From a virus: DNA of 37,314 nt. The notes under the pieces were generated by a model. It had not been told where the DNA came from. It searched no databases and was given only the letters and a program-made list of their open reading frames with translations. Positions within the stretch are counted from its first letter, which is position 1. Every line of letters starts with the position of its first letter. Where the stretch lies: positions 1 through 37,314 of IMG/VR virus record IMGVR_UViG_3300005663_000124; one strand, written 5' to 3'. The translations under genes were made by a program, and so were the position numbers. Shown in pieces: positions 5,897 to 12,842 of this stretch.

Positions 5897-6547
5897 ATGC
5901 GATCAGAGAAATTAAAACAGTTGATTAAAGATAAAGTAGATTTGAAGTTTAGAATTAAGGATGAGAAAGAGCTTATTGAATTGCTAGATTTTGCATTCAC
6001 TTTAAATCTTAATTGGGTTGAGCCAGACGCTTCTCCTTTTTTAAGTAAAGTTAAATTTATTTACTTCGAGCATTTTAACAATATCTATTCAATAAGATAT
6101 GACGATGAACACTCCAGAGAAAAATTTTTGTTATACGAAAACAAAGAATTCTCGATAGATAACGACCGTTTAATCGAAGAATGTAAGTGGCCTAATCTTA
6201 AGAAGCTGGTTGAGAATAAAGTGTCATTGAAATTTTACATTAGAGACAGAAATCAATATAAGGATTTAATAGAATTTTTTAAAACTTTAGGAGTGGACTT
6301 TGCATGCGACTTTAAACGCCAATGTTGCAAATATATTGTATCTAAGAGCACCGGATTTTTTGATAGATACACTGCTTTTTCTTATGGCGACTATCCTATA
6401 TATCATTCAATTAAAGCACAAGAATTTGATTTTGAGAACGATTGCTTGGTTGAGGAAAAAATTATAAAAATAACATGGACAGATTTAGAGAGATTATTTG
6501 ATATTAAATTTGAAGATTTTAAAAAATCAATTAAGGAAAATTTATGA
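5897..6547 (+). CDS. Hypothetical protein with internal duplication (216 aa)
   Basis: AGGAG upstream of ATG; stop overlaps the next ATG (ATGA). Residues about 5-39 (KLKQLIKDKVDLKFRIKDEKELIELL...) and about 99-135 (NLKKLVENKVSLKFYIRDRNQYKDLIEFF...) align, so the protein is two copies of a roughly 95-residue alpha/beta unit. The N-terminal strand of each unit contains a KVxLKFxIxD signature. No known family recognised. It is translationally coupled to the Sak4-like ATPase, which suggests a role in recombination or its regulation (inference). Confidence 0.75.
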   Translation: MRSEKLKQLIKDKVDLKFRIKDEKELIELLDFAFTLNLNWVEPDASPFLSKVKFIYFEHFNNIYSIRYDDEHSREKFLLYENKEFSIDNDRLIEECKWPNLKKLVENKVSLKFYIRDRNQYKDLIEFFKTLGVDFACDFKRQCCKYIVSKSTGFFDRYTAFSYGDYPIYHSIKAQEFDFENDCLVEEKIIKITWTDLERLFDIKFEDFKKSIKENL

Positions 6548-7215
6548 GTACACCAGTGTTAATCATGGGAGAAAGCGGTTCAGGAAAGTCAACCAGCATT
6601 CGATCTCTTGACCCAAAAGAAACATTTATCATTAATGTACTAAACAAGCCGTTGCCATTCAAGGGATGGAAAAAACTTTATAAAGAAAAAACAGAAGAAG
6701 AAGGATCTATTTGTAATCTTTATAATACTGATAAAGCCTCTACAATTATAGCGTCTTTAAACAGAATAAACGAACTTACACATATTAAAAATGTTGTCAT
6801 AGATGATTTTCAGTATGTCATGGCAAATGAATTTATGAATCGCGCTCTTGAGCGTGGATATGATAAATTTACTGAAATAGCTAAAAATAGCTGGTCAATC
6901 ATTAATACAGCAATTAACTGTAGACCTGATTTAATCATTTATTTCTTAACGCATTCAGACATTGATATACGAGGAAAAACAAAGTGCAAGACTATTGGTA
7001 AACTGCTAGATGAAAAAATAACTATTGAGGGAATGTTTACTATTGTTTTAAACTCAATTGTAACAGATGATTGTTATTATTTTCAAACGCAATCAACTGA
7101 TAAATATTGCTCTAAATCTCCAATGGAGATGTTTGATAGTAAAACTATTCAAAATGATTTACAATTCGTCTCCGATAAGATAAACGAATATTTTAACGAA
7201 GATATAACACAATAA
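6544..7215 (+). CDS. Sak4-like RecA-fold ATPase (223 aa)
   Basis: P-loop ATPase with Walker A GESGSGKS (residues 9-16), Walker B NVVIDDFQYV (D87-D88) and a later strand LIIYFLTHSD (about residues 133-142) as in the AAA_24/Sak4 family of phage single-strand annealing/recombination ATPases. Length fits. Sak4 proteins act as RecA-like recombination mediators with a dedicated phage SSB, and exactly such a gene follows 12 bases downstream. Alternative: a generic phage nucleotide-binding protein without recombination activity. Confidence 0.8.
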   Translation: MSTPVLIMGESGSGKSTSIRSLDPKETFIINVLNKPLPFKGWKKLYKEKTEEEGSICNLYNTDKASTIIASLNRINELTHIKNVVIDDFQYVMANEFMNRALERGYDKFTEIAKNSWSIINTAINCRPDLIIYFLTHSDIDIRGKTKCKTIGKLLDEKITIEGMFTIVLNSIVTDDCYYFQTQSTDKYCSKSPMEMFDSKTIQNDLQFVSDKINEYFNEDITQ

Positions 7216-7226
7216 GGAACTTAACT

Positions 7227-7619
7227 ATGACAATCGTACCATTCAAAATGCCATCCCAAATGGAAGATGGAAAAGCAGTATTTGTTACTGAGAGTGCAAT
7301 CTCTAAGAAATCAGGAACAGGAAATGATATGCTAGAACTCGATGGCATCATCCATCAAAATGATTTAACTAGAAAAACTAGAACATGGTTGATGCTAGAT
7401 GGCCCGATGTTTTTTAGAACAAAACATTATTTTAAGTCTATTCAAAAATTCGATCAATTAGAGAATGGAAAGATTGATACAACATCTTTAATTGGCGCAA
7501 GAACAGCATGTCTTATTGAAATTGAAGCTAACATGAAATATGGGGAACGTTCTATTATTTTAGATTTTGAAGAAGACCAAGATCAAGACCCGTTTAAAGA
7601 TGATAAGATTAACTTTTAA
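7227..7619 (+). CDS. Phage SSB-like protein paired with Sak4 (130 aa)
   Basis: Mostly beta-strand sequence compatible with an OB fold (about residues 10-115: AVFVTESAISKKSG...TWLMLDGPMFF...CLIEIEA) with an acidic, flexible C-terminal tail DPFKDDKINF that mimics the tail of bacterial SSB proteins. Position directly downstream of the Sak4-like ATPase is the classical arrangement for a single-strand-annealing module. Family assignment is by context and tail rather than by a strict signature. Confidence 0.7.
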   Translation: MTIVPFKMPSQMEDGKAVFVTESAISKKSGTGNDMLELDGIIHQNDLTRKTRTWLMLDGPMFFRTKHYFKSIQKFDQLENGKIDTTSLIGARTACLIEIEANMKYGERSIILDFEEDQDQDPFKDDKINF

Positions 7620-7636
7620 CAGATAAGGACTGAGCT

Positions 7637-7708
7637 ATGATAATACATCAATCGGGGGGTTTTTATGTATTTTTCCTTGTTATGTTTCTTATTTTTTGTA
7701 CAGGTTGA
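7637..7708 (+). CDS. 23-aa membrane micropeptide
   Basis: ATG 7637 with AAGGA 7 bases upstream and a stop 3 bases before the next gene. The peptide is one hydrophobic helix (FYVFFLVMFLIFC) ending in CTG, enough to span a membrane. It could be a tiny membrane effector or just a leader; its start signal matches neighbouring genes. Confidence 0.45.
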   Translation: MIIHQSGGFYVFFLVMFLIFCTG

Positions 7709-7711
7709 ACT

Positions 7712-7897
7712 ATGAAACAAACAACCTTAACATGTAACTATTGCAATAAAGAGTTTGAATATGAAATAGAAATAGGCGATGGATATAAAGAGGAAGATGG
7801 CACAACGCATATCTGCGCAAACCCTGAATGTACGGTTTATGCATTATACCAAGTTCCGATGGAAGGAATGCCAAAAAAAAATAAAACCATCAGATAA
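7712..7897 (+). CDS. Small zinc-finger-like protein (61 aa)
   Basis: CNYC (residues 6-9) and a later CANPEC form a four-Cys metal site around an acidic loop (EIEIGDGYKEEDG). Last gene of the plus-strand operon; it ends 3 bases before the converging late operon, and no clear terminator hairpin is visible at the junction. Confidence 0.65.
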   Translation: MKQTTLTCNYCNKEFEYEIEIGDGYKEEDGTTHICANPECTVYALYQVPMEGMPKKNKTIR

Positions 7898-7900
7898 TTT

Positions 7901-8158
7901 TTATTTATTTTTTACTTTTAAACTAAACTCCGCAATCTGACTAAGCATGTCTTTGATTGATTCTATGTCAGATTTCATCATTGATAGGTGTCTCTCTATT
8001 TCTTCTTCAATCAAATCTTTTGTCTCAGACCTTGATAGCGTATTTGCTATTTTCTCTTCTAGTTTTGCCTGCTTTACCATGCTCATGCGATAAGATGTGG
8101 CAATAACAAGTATTAAAACAGCATCAGCACCTACGTTAATTAAATCTAAACTTACCAT
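7901..8158 (-). CDS. N-terminal TM plus coiled-coil protein, candidate inner-membrane spanin (85 aa)
   Basis: Start at 8158 set by GGAGG 7 bases upstream; an in-frame start at 8233 would overlap the terminase. Residues about 8-25 (VGADAVLILVIATSYRMS) are hydrophobic, then 55 residues of charged coiled coil (KLEEKIANTLSRSETKDLIEEEIERHL...). That topology and the position next to the large terminase resemble Rz-type i-spanins (T7 gp18.5 sits beside gp19). No partner o-spanin lipoprotein was found, so the role is tentative. Last gene of the late operon. Confidence 0.5.
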   Translation of the reverse strand: MVSLDLINVGADAVLILVIATSYRMSMVKQAKLEEKIANTLSRSETKDLIEEEIERHLSMMKSDIESIKDMLSQIAEFSLKVKNK

Positions 8159-8186
8159 ATCAATTCCTCCTTTTCCATTTAATCCC

Positions 8187-10463
8187 TCACCTAAAGAGGT
8201 TTTGCTGATTAACACTATTATTATGTACACCAAGCGATTTATCTTTCGTGTTTAAGTGAAACCATTGCGCTAACTGCATAAAGGCGTCTGCGGCGTGTGA
8301 GTTACTAGTAACAACGCCCGACTCAGACAGTACGTATGCGTGGTGATGTTCGACTTCTATATCATATACAGTTTCTGCTGGCTGTCTTTTCACGCTTAAT
8401 ACGCGCGGCAAGATTACTTGCTTCTCTGAGTTGTTTCTTATTTGCTTCGCTTCCCCCCCACAGATTCGTTTTTCCGTGATGCTTAGCATGGTCTGATGGG
8501 GTAAGTAACTCAAGATTTTCGACAGCATTGTTAGCTTTATTATGATCGATATGATGAATGACGAGACCTTCGGGTATATTGCCGTTATGATACTCCCATA
8601 CGTACCTGTGCATATACTGCGTTGTGCCTGTAGACTTTGATGCGTAGTACCATGTTTTGGGTATGCAGCGAAACATAATCCCGTTGAACCGTTGTCCATC
8701 ATGTATGGCCTCAAACTCTCTGCCATTCTTAGCATGCAGCCTGCAAATCCAGTTATCCTCCGAAAAATCATCCCAATCTCCGTTAACAGGTACAACTGCG
8801 TACGCTGAAGGGATCTCCGCATTTCTGCTCTCCCACAGAACCCTATGGAGCATCTTGAACTTTCCTCCAATCTGACTGACGTACATCCCTCTATTTTTCC
8901 AGAATCGGTATCTAACTCCTCGAAACTCTCTATAAATGCCCTTCTTATCCCTCTGCTGTCTGCTGACCATTTTACTGCCTCTTCGTTTGTGAATAAGACC
9001 ATTCCTGGCGTCACATTACATGCTTCGACAAGACCGTCAGACGTAAAGATCTTGTGCCTTAAACTACACCTAACAATAACACGATTGGGCAGTTGCAACA
9101 AGATTATATCTTGTTTACCAACAGATTGCGCCCTGACAACTTTCGGGGTTAGTCCTCCTATTGACACTCTATCTCCAGCGGAGAATTTATCAACAGCTTT
9201 GGGGCCATTTGGTGTATCTATTAATGTGCCCTTGGGAAGACAAGCCCAGTCATGTACGGGAGCACTATAAGTTTGACTTCTTTCATTATATTCAGCATGA
9301 TATTGTTGTAGACAAGTAATACCATATTCACAATTTGCTGCATGGAAATAACAACGACTAAAAACAAATCTTGCTTGCTCAATTGCATTTTGTTTATGAT
9401 CAATCTTGGGAACAATTTTAAATCGAAGTCCTAACTCAAAAGCTAATTGTTGTACGCTTTTTTTAAGCTTAACATCTTCATTCGCACCATCATGGGGTGC
9501 CCAATGTTCACCGTAAACAATTCCATTCTTATCTCGAAAGTCTTTTACATGATTAACAAAATGTGAAATTTCAATATTTGAGTTTTCATAAAAAGAAATC
9601 AATCTGATTTGATTACCACAAAATTGTACAAACCAAATTGAAGTTGCGTCTAACCCTAAATCCCAATAAGTACTCACCGGAAGTGAAGTGTCAATTGGAA
9701 AATCTAAAATACGTTTTTGATCATAGGCAACTTTTAGTTGACGTGCAAAATAAGCGCCAGGAACAGCGGCCAGGAAAGAGCAATTATATTCTTGGTCGAT
9801 CATATTGTCTGACATTCCGCTATTTCTATCCTCCTCAATTTCTTGGGGCGATATAAGTGGTTTACCATCATGATCAAAAGTATCTTTTACAGTCAAAATT
9901 CTGGAAAACCACTTAGGATTATTAATATTTTTTTTATAAAGCTGATAAAAATGATTCTGACCAAAGGGAGTGGAAATAAATGCCGCACTGCCGTTATTCT
10001 TGGTTAAAATCGGACGTACAATATCCCATGTTCGGGGGTTTTGTTGAGAATATTCTGAAAAGGTAACATGTACCGGATTTAATCCGCGAAAATTTCCGTA
10101 CTTATCCGCTCCCATTAATTGGAAAACTGACCCATTCTTAAAATTAATTCTCATTTCGGTATTGTTGGGTGTCCCATCGATTAAATGGGGTGGGAAATAA
10201 TCCAGATATGGTTTACCCTCTTCATCCATTCCATTCCATATGACTTTACGTGCATTGGTTAGTGTGGGAAGGGTGTGCAGATAAGTTCCTATCCTTGATT
10301 GAGAGCCCGCAATGGCCAACGTTAACCAATTGATATCTTTTCCAGCTCGGCGATGCTGTATTTCTATAAAACGTTTGGTATTTTCTAGGAAATATTTTTT
10401 CCACACGACCATCTGGAATGGATAGGGATTAAAATCATAAGGATATAACGTTTTTACGAGCAT
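8187..10463 (-). CDS. terL: Terminase large subunit interrupted by an intein (758 aa precursor)
   Basis: DNA-packaging motor. N-terminal ATPase: Walker A-like HRRAGKD (residues 37-43), Walker B VHVTFSEYSQ (131-140), coupling motif region AAFISTPFG. C-terminal RNase H-fold nuclease: YWDLGLD (D268), APHDGANED, and the terminal SHAADAF (D726). The intein (residues 408-721) is inserted exactly between HDWA and SHAADAF; the spliced protein would be 444 residues, somewhat short compared with T7 gp19. Splicing is needed for activity because the catalytic motif is interrupted. ATG at 10463 has AAGGA 6 bases upstream. It follows the holin gene after 9 bases, at the distal end of the late operon. Confidence 0.93.
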   Translation of the reverse strand: MLVKTLYPYDFNPYPFQMVVWKKYFLENTKRFIEIQHRRAGKDINWLTLAIAGSQSRIGTYLHTLPTLTNARKVIWNGMDEEGKPYLDYFPPHLIDGTPNNTEMRINFKNGSVFQLMGADKYGNFRGLNPVHVTFSEYSQQNPRTWDIVRPILTKNNGSAAFISTPFGQNHFYQLYKKNINNPKWFSRILTVKDTFDHDGKPLISPQEIEEDRNSGMSDNMIDQEYNCSFLAAVPGAYFARQLKVAYDQKRILDFPIDTSLPVSTYWDLGLDATSIWFVQFCGNQIRLISFYENSNIEISHFVNHVKDFRDKNGIVYGEHWAPHDGANEDVKLKKSVQQLAFELGLRFKIVPKIDHKQNAIEQARFVFSRCYFHAANCEYGITCLQQYHAEYNERSQTYSAPVHDWACLPKGTLIDTPNGPKAVDKFSAGDRVSIGGLTPKVVRAQSVGKQDIILLQLPNRVIVRCSLRHKIFTSDGLVEACNVTPGMVLFTNEEAVKWSADSRGIRRAFIESFEELDTDSGKIEGCTSVRLEESSRCSIGFCGRAEMRRSLQRTQLYLLTEIGMIFRRITGFAGCMLRMAESLRPYMMDNGSTGLCFAAYPKHGTTHQSLQAQRSICTGTYGSIITAIYPKVSSFIISIIIKLTMLSKILSYLPHQTMLSITEKRICGGEAKQIRNNSEKQVILPRVLSVKRQPAETVYDIEVEHHHAYVLSESGVVTSNSHAADAFMQLAQWFHLNTKDKSLGVHNNSVNQQNLFR
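8301..9242 (-). mobile_element. Intein in terL (314 aa) with out-of-frame HNH gene inside
   Basis: In the terminase frame the intein runs from Cys408 (block A: CLPKGTLIDTPNGPKAVDKF) through block B (VRCSLRHKIFTSDG, His470) to block F (VYDIEVEHHHAYVLSESG) and the terminal Asn721, followed by Ser722 as the +1 nucleophile. The penultimate residue is Ser instead of the usual His. The 190 or so residues between blocks B and F (about 498-690) look like no endonuclease in this frame; the same DNA encodes an HNH enzyme in another frame. GC is visibly higher than outside: 58 of 120 bases at 8701-8820 against 23 of 60 at 10021-10080. Confidence 0.92.
8362..8970 (-). CDS. HNH homing endonuclease encoded out of frame inside the intein (202 aa)
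   Basis: The HNH core is GLVIHHIDHNKANNAVENLELLTPSDHAKHHG in two parts: HH at 139-140, N152, H161/H164-165; a C-terminal NUMOD-like helix region (GGSEANKKQLREASN) follows. The N-terminal half (residues about 16-85) repeats the architecture of the second half but with the HH replaced by VP, so it is a tandem with one decayed copy. ATG 8970 has GAGG 7 bases upstream. The frame is shifted by two bases (-1) relative to terL, and the gene spans exactly the gap between splicing blocks B and F. Presumably it cuts intein-less terL alleles to spread the element. Confidence 0.88.
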   Translation of the reverse strand: MVSRQQRDKKGIYREFRGVRYRFWKNRGMYVSQIGGKFKMLHRVLWESRNAEIPSAYAVVPVNGDWDDFSEDNWICRLHAKNGREFEAIHDGQRFNGIMFRCIPKTWYYASKSTGTTQYMHRYVWEYHNGNIPEGLVIHHIDHNKANNAVENLELLTPSDHAKHHGKTNLWGGSEANKKQLREASNLAARIKREKTASRNCI

Positions 10464-10472
10464 TAAAAATCC

Positions 10473-10991
10473 TTATTTCAATTTATCTTTTTGTCGGGAA
10501 CCAAATGAAGAACCTAAATAATATCCCCAGGCAGCGGATGCTCCGCCACCAAGAAAACCGATCATAATATCTAAAATTGATACCGCATCTTTTTGAATAG
10601 GTATAAATGCGACCAATAATAAAACAGTTAAAAATCCTACAGTAAGTAAATAAGCCAATATTTTCGGTGTATTATCTTCTTTACCGGTTAATGCTATTCT
10701 CTTGATTTCTCGATTTCTAGCATTTTTTTTATCAGTAACTTCCATTTCAAAGTTTAACCTTGCAGTTTTGGCAATTTCTATGCGTTCATTCGATTGTATT
10801 TCTAAAAGCTTCATAGCAACTTCAGGATCGCCTTTCATTTTATTGTAGATATCCTGAGGGTCATCAGGATTTGCGCCAAATACAGCCGCCAGAGTGCCTC
10901 CTAAAGCTGCGCCAGCAGGCCCACCAACCACCCCGCCTAAAATAGGCGCGCCAAATTTAATAATATTCTTTCCAAGTTCGGACCAATCCAT
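10473..10991 (-). CDS. Holin of the 3-TM (GTA holin) type (172 aa)
   Basis: Inner-membrane pore former for lysis. Gly/Ala-rich hydrophobic stretch at residues 12-38 (FGAPILGGVVGGPAGAALGG), a cytoplasmic charged central part (DPQDIYNKMKGDPEVAMKLLEIQ), then two hydrophobic segments at about 110-131 and 138-163. This matches the GTA_holin_3TM family closely in layout and length. It lies between the endolysin and terL in the late operon, as expected for a lysis cassette. Confidence 0.82.
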   Translation of the reverse strand: MDWSELGKNIIKFGAPILGGVVGGPAGAALGGTLAAVFGANPDDPQDIYNKMKGDPEVAMKLLEIQSNERIEIAKTARLNFEMEVTDKKNARNREIKRIALTGKEDNTPKILAYLLTVGFLTVLLLVAFIPIQKDAVSILDIMIGFLGGGASAAWGYYLGSSFGSRQKDKLK

Positions 10992-11027
10992 AATTTCCCC
11001 CTATGTTCCACGTAGAACCTTAACTAA

Positions 11028-11447
11028 TTAATTCAAAGATAAAATTTCAAAATGACCGGGATCCCAGGAAGCTTTTACATCTTTGTCTTTAAGCTCATCT
11101 TTGAAATCACCACCCCATCGTAACCTATGACTCATCATACCTGATTCATATAATTGACGTGCGATTTGCATTATCGTTGCTCCAAAGATGAGGAATCTTT
11201 CACGATTATCAAAATTGATTGGATAAGGAGCAATATCAACGGCCATTGAAGGCTCTCCATTGTGTAAACTGTAAGGATAATGTTTTTGGGATCTGTTTTC
11301 CCTATAAGCCTGCTCTTGTGCTTCTTCTGATCGTGTCCCACATATAATCGAACAATCCATCGTTTTAATAAACTCCCTGAACAAAACAACTAAATCGTTA
11401 TGGCATGTACCCAAACGATCCAATGATCTTTCGCTAAAATATGGCAT
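11028..11447 (-). CDS. M15-family peptidoglycan peptidase, endolysin (139 aa)
   Basis: Zinc peptidase of the VanY/L-alanyl-D-glutamate endopeptidase type. Visible ligands: SLHNGEPSMAVDI (H62, D71) and SWDPGHFEI (H132, with D129/E134 nearby), plus the typical CGTRSEEAQEQAY substrate region. The length matches small phage M15 endolysins. No signal peptide, so export depends on the holin just downstream. ATG at 11447 has GGGGGA 7 bases upstream, and the first 26 bases or so are duplicated at 28687-28712 with the same start, which supports this choice over 11462. Confidence 0.88.
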   Translation of the reverse strand: MPYFSERSLDRLGTCHNDLVVLFREFIKTMDCSIICGTRSEEAQEQAYRENRSQKHYPYSLHNGEPSMAVDIAPYPINFDNRERFLIFGATIMQIARQLYESGMMSHRLRWGGDFKDELKDKDVKASWDPGHFEILSLN

Positions 11448-11496
11448 TTTTAAATCCCCCATCTAATTGTTCAATGTTTATTCCCATGAATTTTTT

Positions 11497-12813
11497 CTAG
11501 ATATATTCTGTAATAACAATAGTTGAAGCAGATACACCGCCAAATAATTGAACACCAGCCCGACCGTTAAAATCAACTCTTCCAGCACCTGCATTTTTCC
11601 CAAGTCTAACCCTAAATGTAGTTGCCGATGTTGAACCACTTGTCACTGTCTGAGATAACGTTGAAATCATTGTTGTATCAGTAGTTGCCCCAGACTCATC
11701 AGCAATAGCACCAACGGCATCCACAACCGCATCACGGAAAAGAGCCATACTTACAATACCCGTTGCTACCGCCATAGAATAATTAGCAATGACATCAATA
11801 CGAATATTAGAATCAGCTCGCTTTGGTATAATGACTAATGTCATATATTCATCGCCTTCGGTAATTTGAGGGATCGTATTATCTAATGGAATCACAGTCG
11901 TTCCCGTTGCCAATGTACTATTAGATACACTCACTATTTGAAGTATAACGGTTGACCCATCATGCAATGATTTTGGCGTCAAGAATGTATTATCATTTGT
12001 ACCTGCAATAACAGCTGATTGTGACGCCGGTGTTAAATTAATATCTTTATCCGGCATTGTTAAAACTCGTATAGTAGATGCTGTTATTGCCCCTACATCA
12101 ATCCTCATTTGTTTTGTGTCGTCAACCGGATCAGCAACCAAACTAACATTATCAGCCATAGGCGATGTATAAGTCTGTATCCAACTTGTTAAGGTTTGAC
12201 CTGTGTTGGTTCGAGGATTATAAACCCCTATTAAATCAGTACCTGGCGCAGCCAATAATTGTGATATGAGTTGTGAACGTAAAGTTGAGGTATCTGGATT
12301 TTCTACATCCGTTACATTTTGAATATTACCCAATGCATTAGCTTTCCAAATTTGATTTGCGCCCAACTTAGGAATAGTCGTTTGACCCACTCCTAATACT
12401 TCACCAATCTGATAGGTTAACCCAGTATCTTCTATAAGTGATTGCACTTGATCTAGCAAAATAGTTAATTTATCAAAGGCATTCTCAACACTTTGACCTG
12501 TAAAAGTACCATCTACACTATAATCTGTTTCTTGTGTTTCAGGAACTGCACGATTAATGGTAATAATATCATTAACGGCAGCCCCCACTAATAAGGTAAC
12601 ATTTCCGCCATTATTATTACCAACGTTTGAAACTGTATAGTCAGTTCCTTCGGTCAATAAATCAGCCGTTGGATCAAAAGCATTCCCCGCCAATGTTTGG
12701 TAAACATTTAGATCGGTCGCTACAAATATCTTAGACTTATACGGAAAAACGGTTTCACCTGGTATAACAACAGTATATTGTCTTCTATTTGGATTATCGG
12801 GTGTTACTGTCAT
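11497..12813 (-). CDS. Tail fibre with T7 gp17-type N-terminal anchor (438 aa)
   Basis: Residues about 5-150 match the T7 tail-fibre N-terminal domain: TVVIPGETVFPYKSKIFV, then a GTDYTV strand, GGNVTL, INRAVPETQETDY and an ENAFDKLTILLDQVQSL helix. This domain attaches the fibre to the tail nozzle. The remaining 290 residues are beta-rich and would carry the receptor-binding tip; no hydrolase motif or chaperone-like autocleavage domain is visible. Located after the gp16-like genes, as gp17 follows gp16 in T7. Confidence 0.85.
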   Translation of the reverse strand: MTVTPDNPNRRQYTVVIPGETVFPYKSKIFVATDLNVYQTLAGNAFDPTADLLTEGTDYTVSNVGNNNGGNVTLLVGAAVNDIITINRAVPETQETDYSVDGTFTGQSVENAFDKLTILLDQVQSLIEDTGLTYQIGEVLGVGQTTIPKLGANQIWKANALGNIQNVTDVENPDTSTLRSQLISQLLAAPGTDLIGVYNPRTNTGQTLTSWIQTYTSPMADNVSLVADPVDDTKQMRIDVGAITASTIRVLTMPDKDINLTPASQSAVIAGTNDNTFLTPKSLHDGSTVILQIVSVSNSTLATGTTVIPLDNTIPQITEGDEYMTLVIIPKRADSNIRIDVIANYSMAVATGIVSMALFRDAVVDAVGAIADESGATTDTTMISTLSQTVTSGSTSATTFRVRLGKNAGAGRVDFNGRAGVQLFGGVSASTIVITEYI

Positions 12814-12842
12814 TTTATTATTCCTTCTGTTGCTATTTCAAA

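Noticed and set aside
7889-7910. Terminator between converging operons
   Set aside because: Only a T-rich stretch without a stem; the genes end 3 bases apart.
8845-9270. Plus-strand ORF (141 aa) within the intein
   Set aside because: Antisense to two overlapping coding frames; no motif and no promoter.
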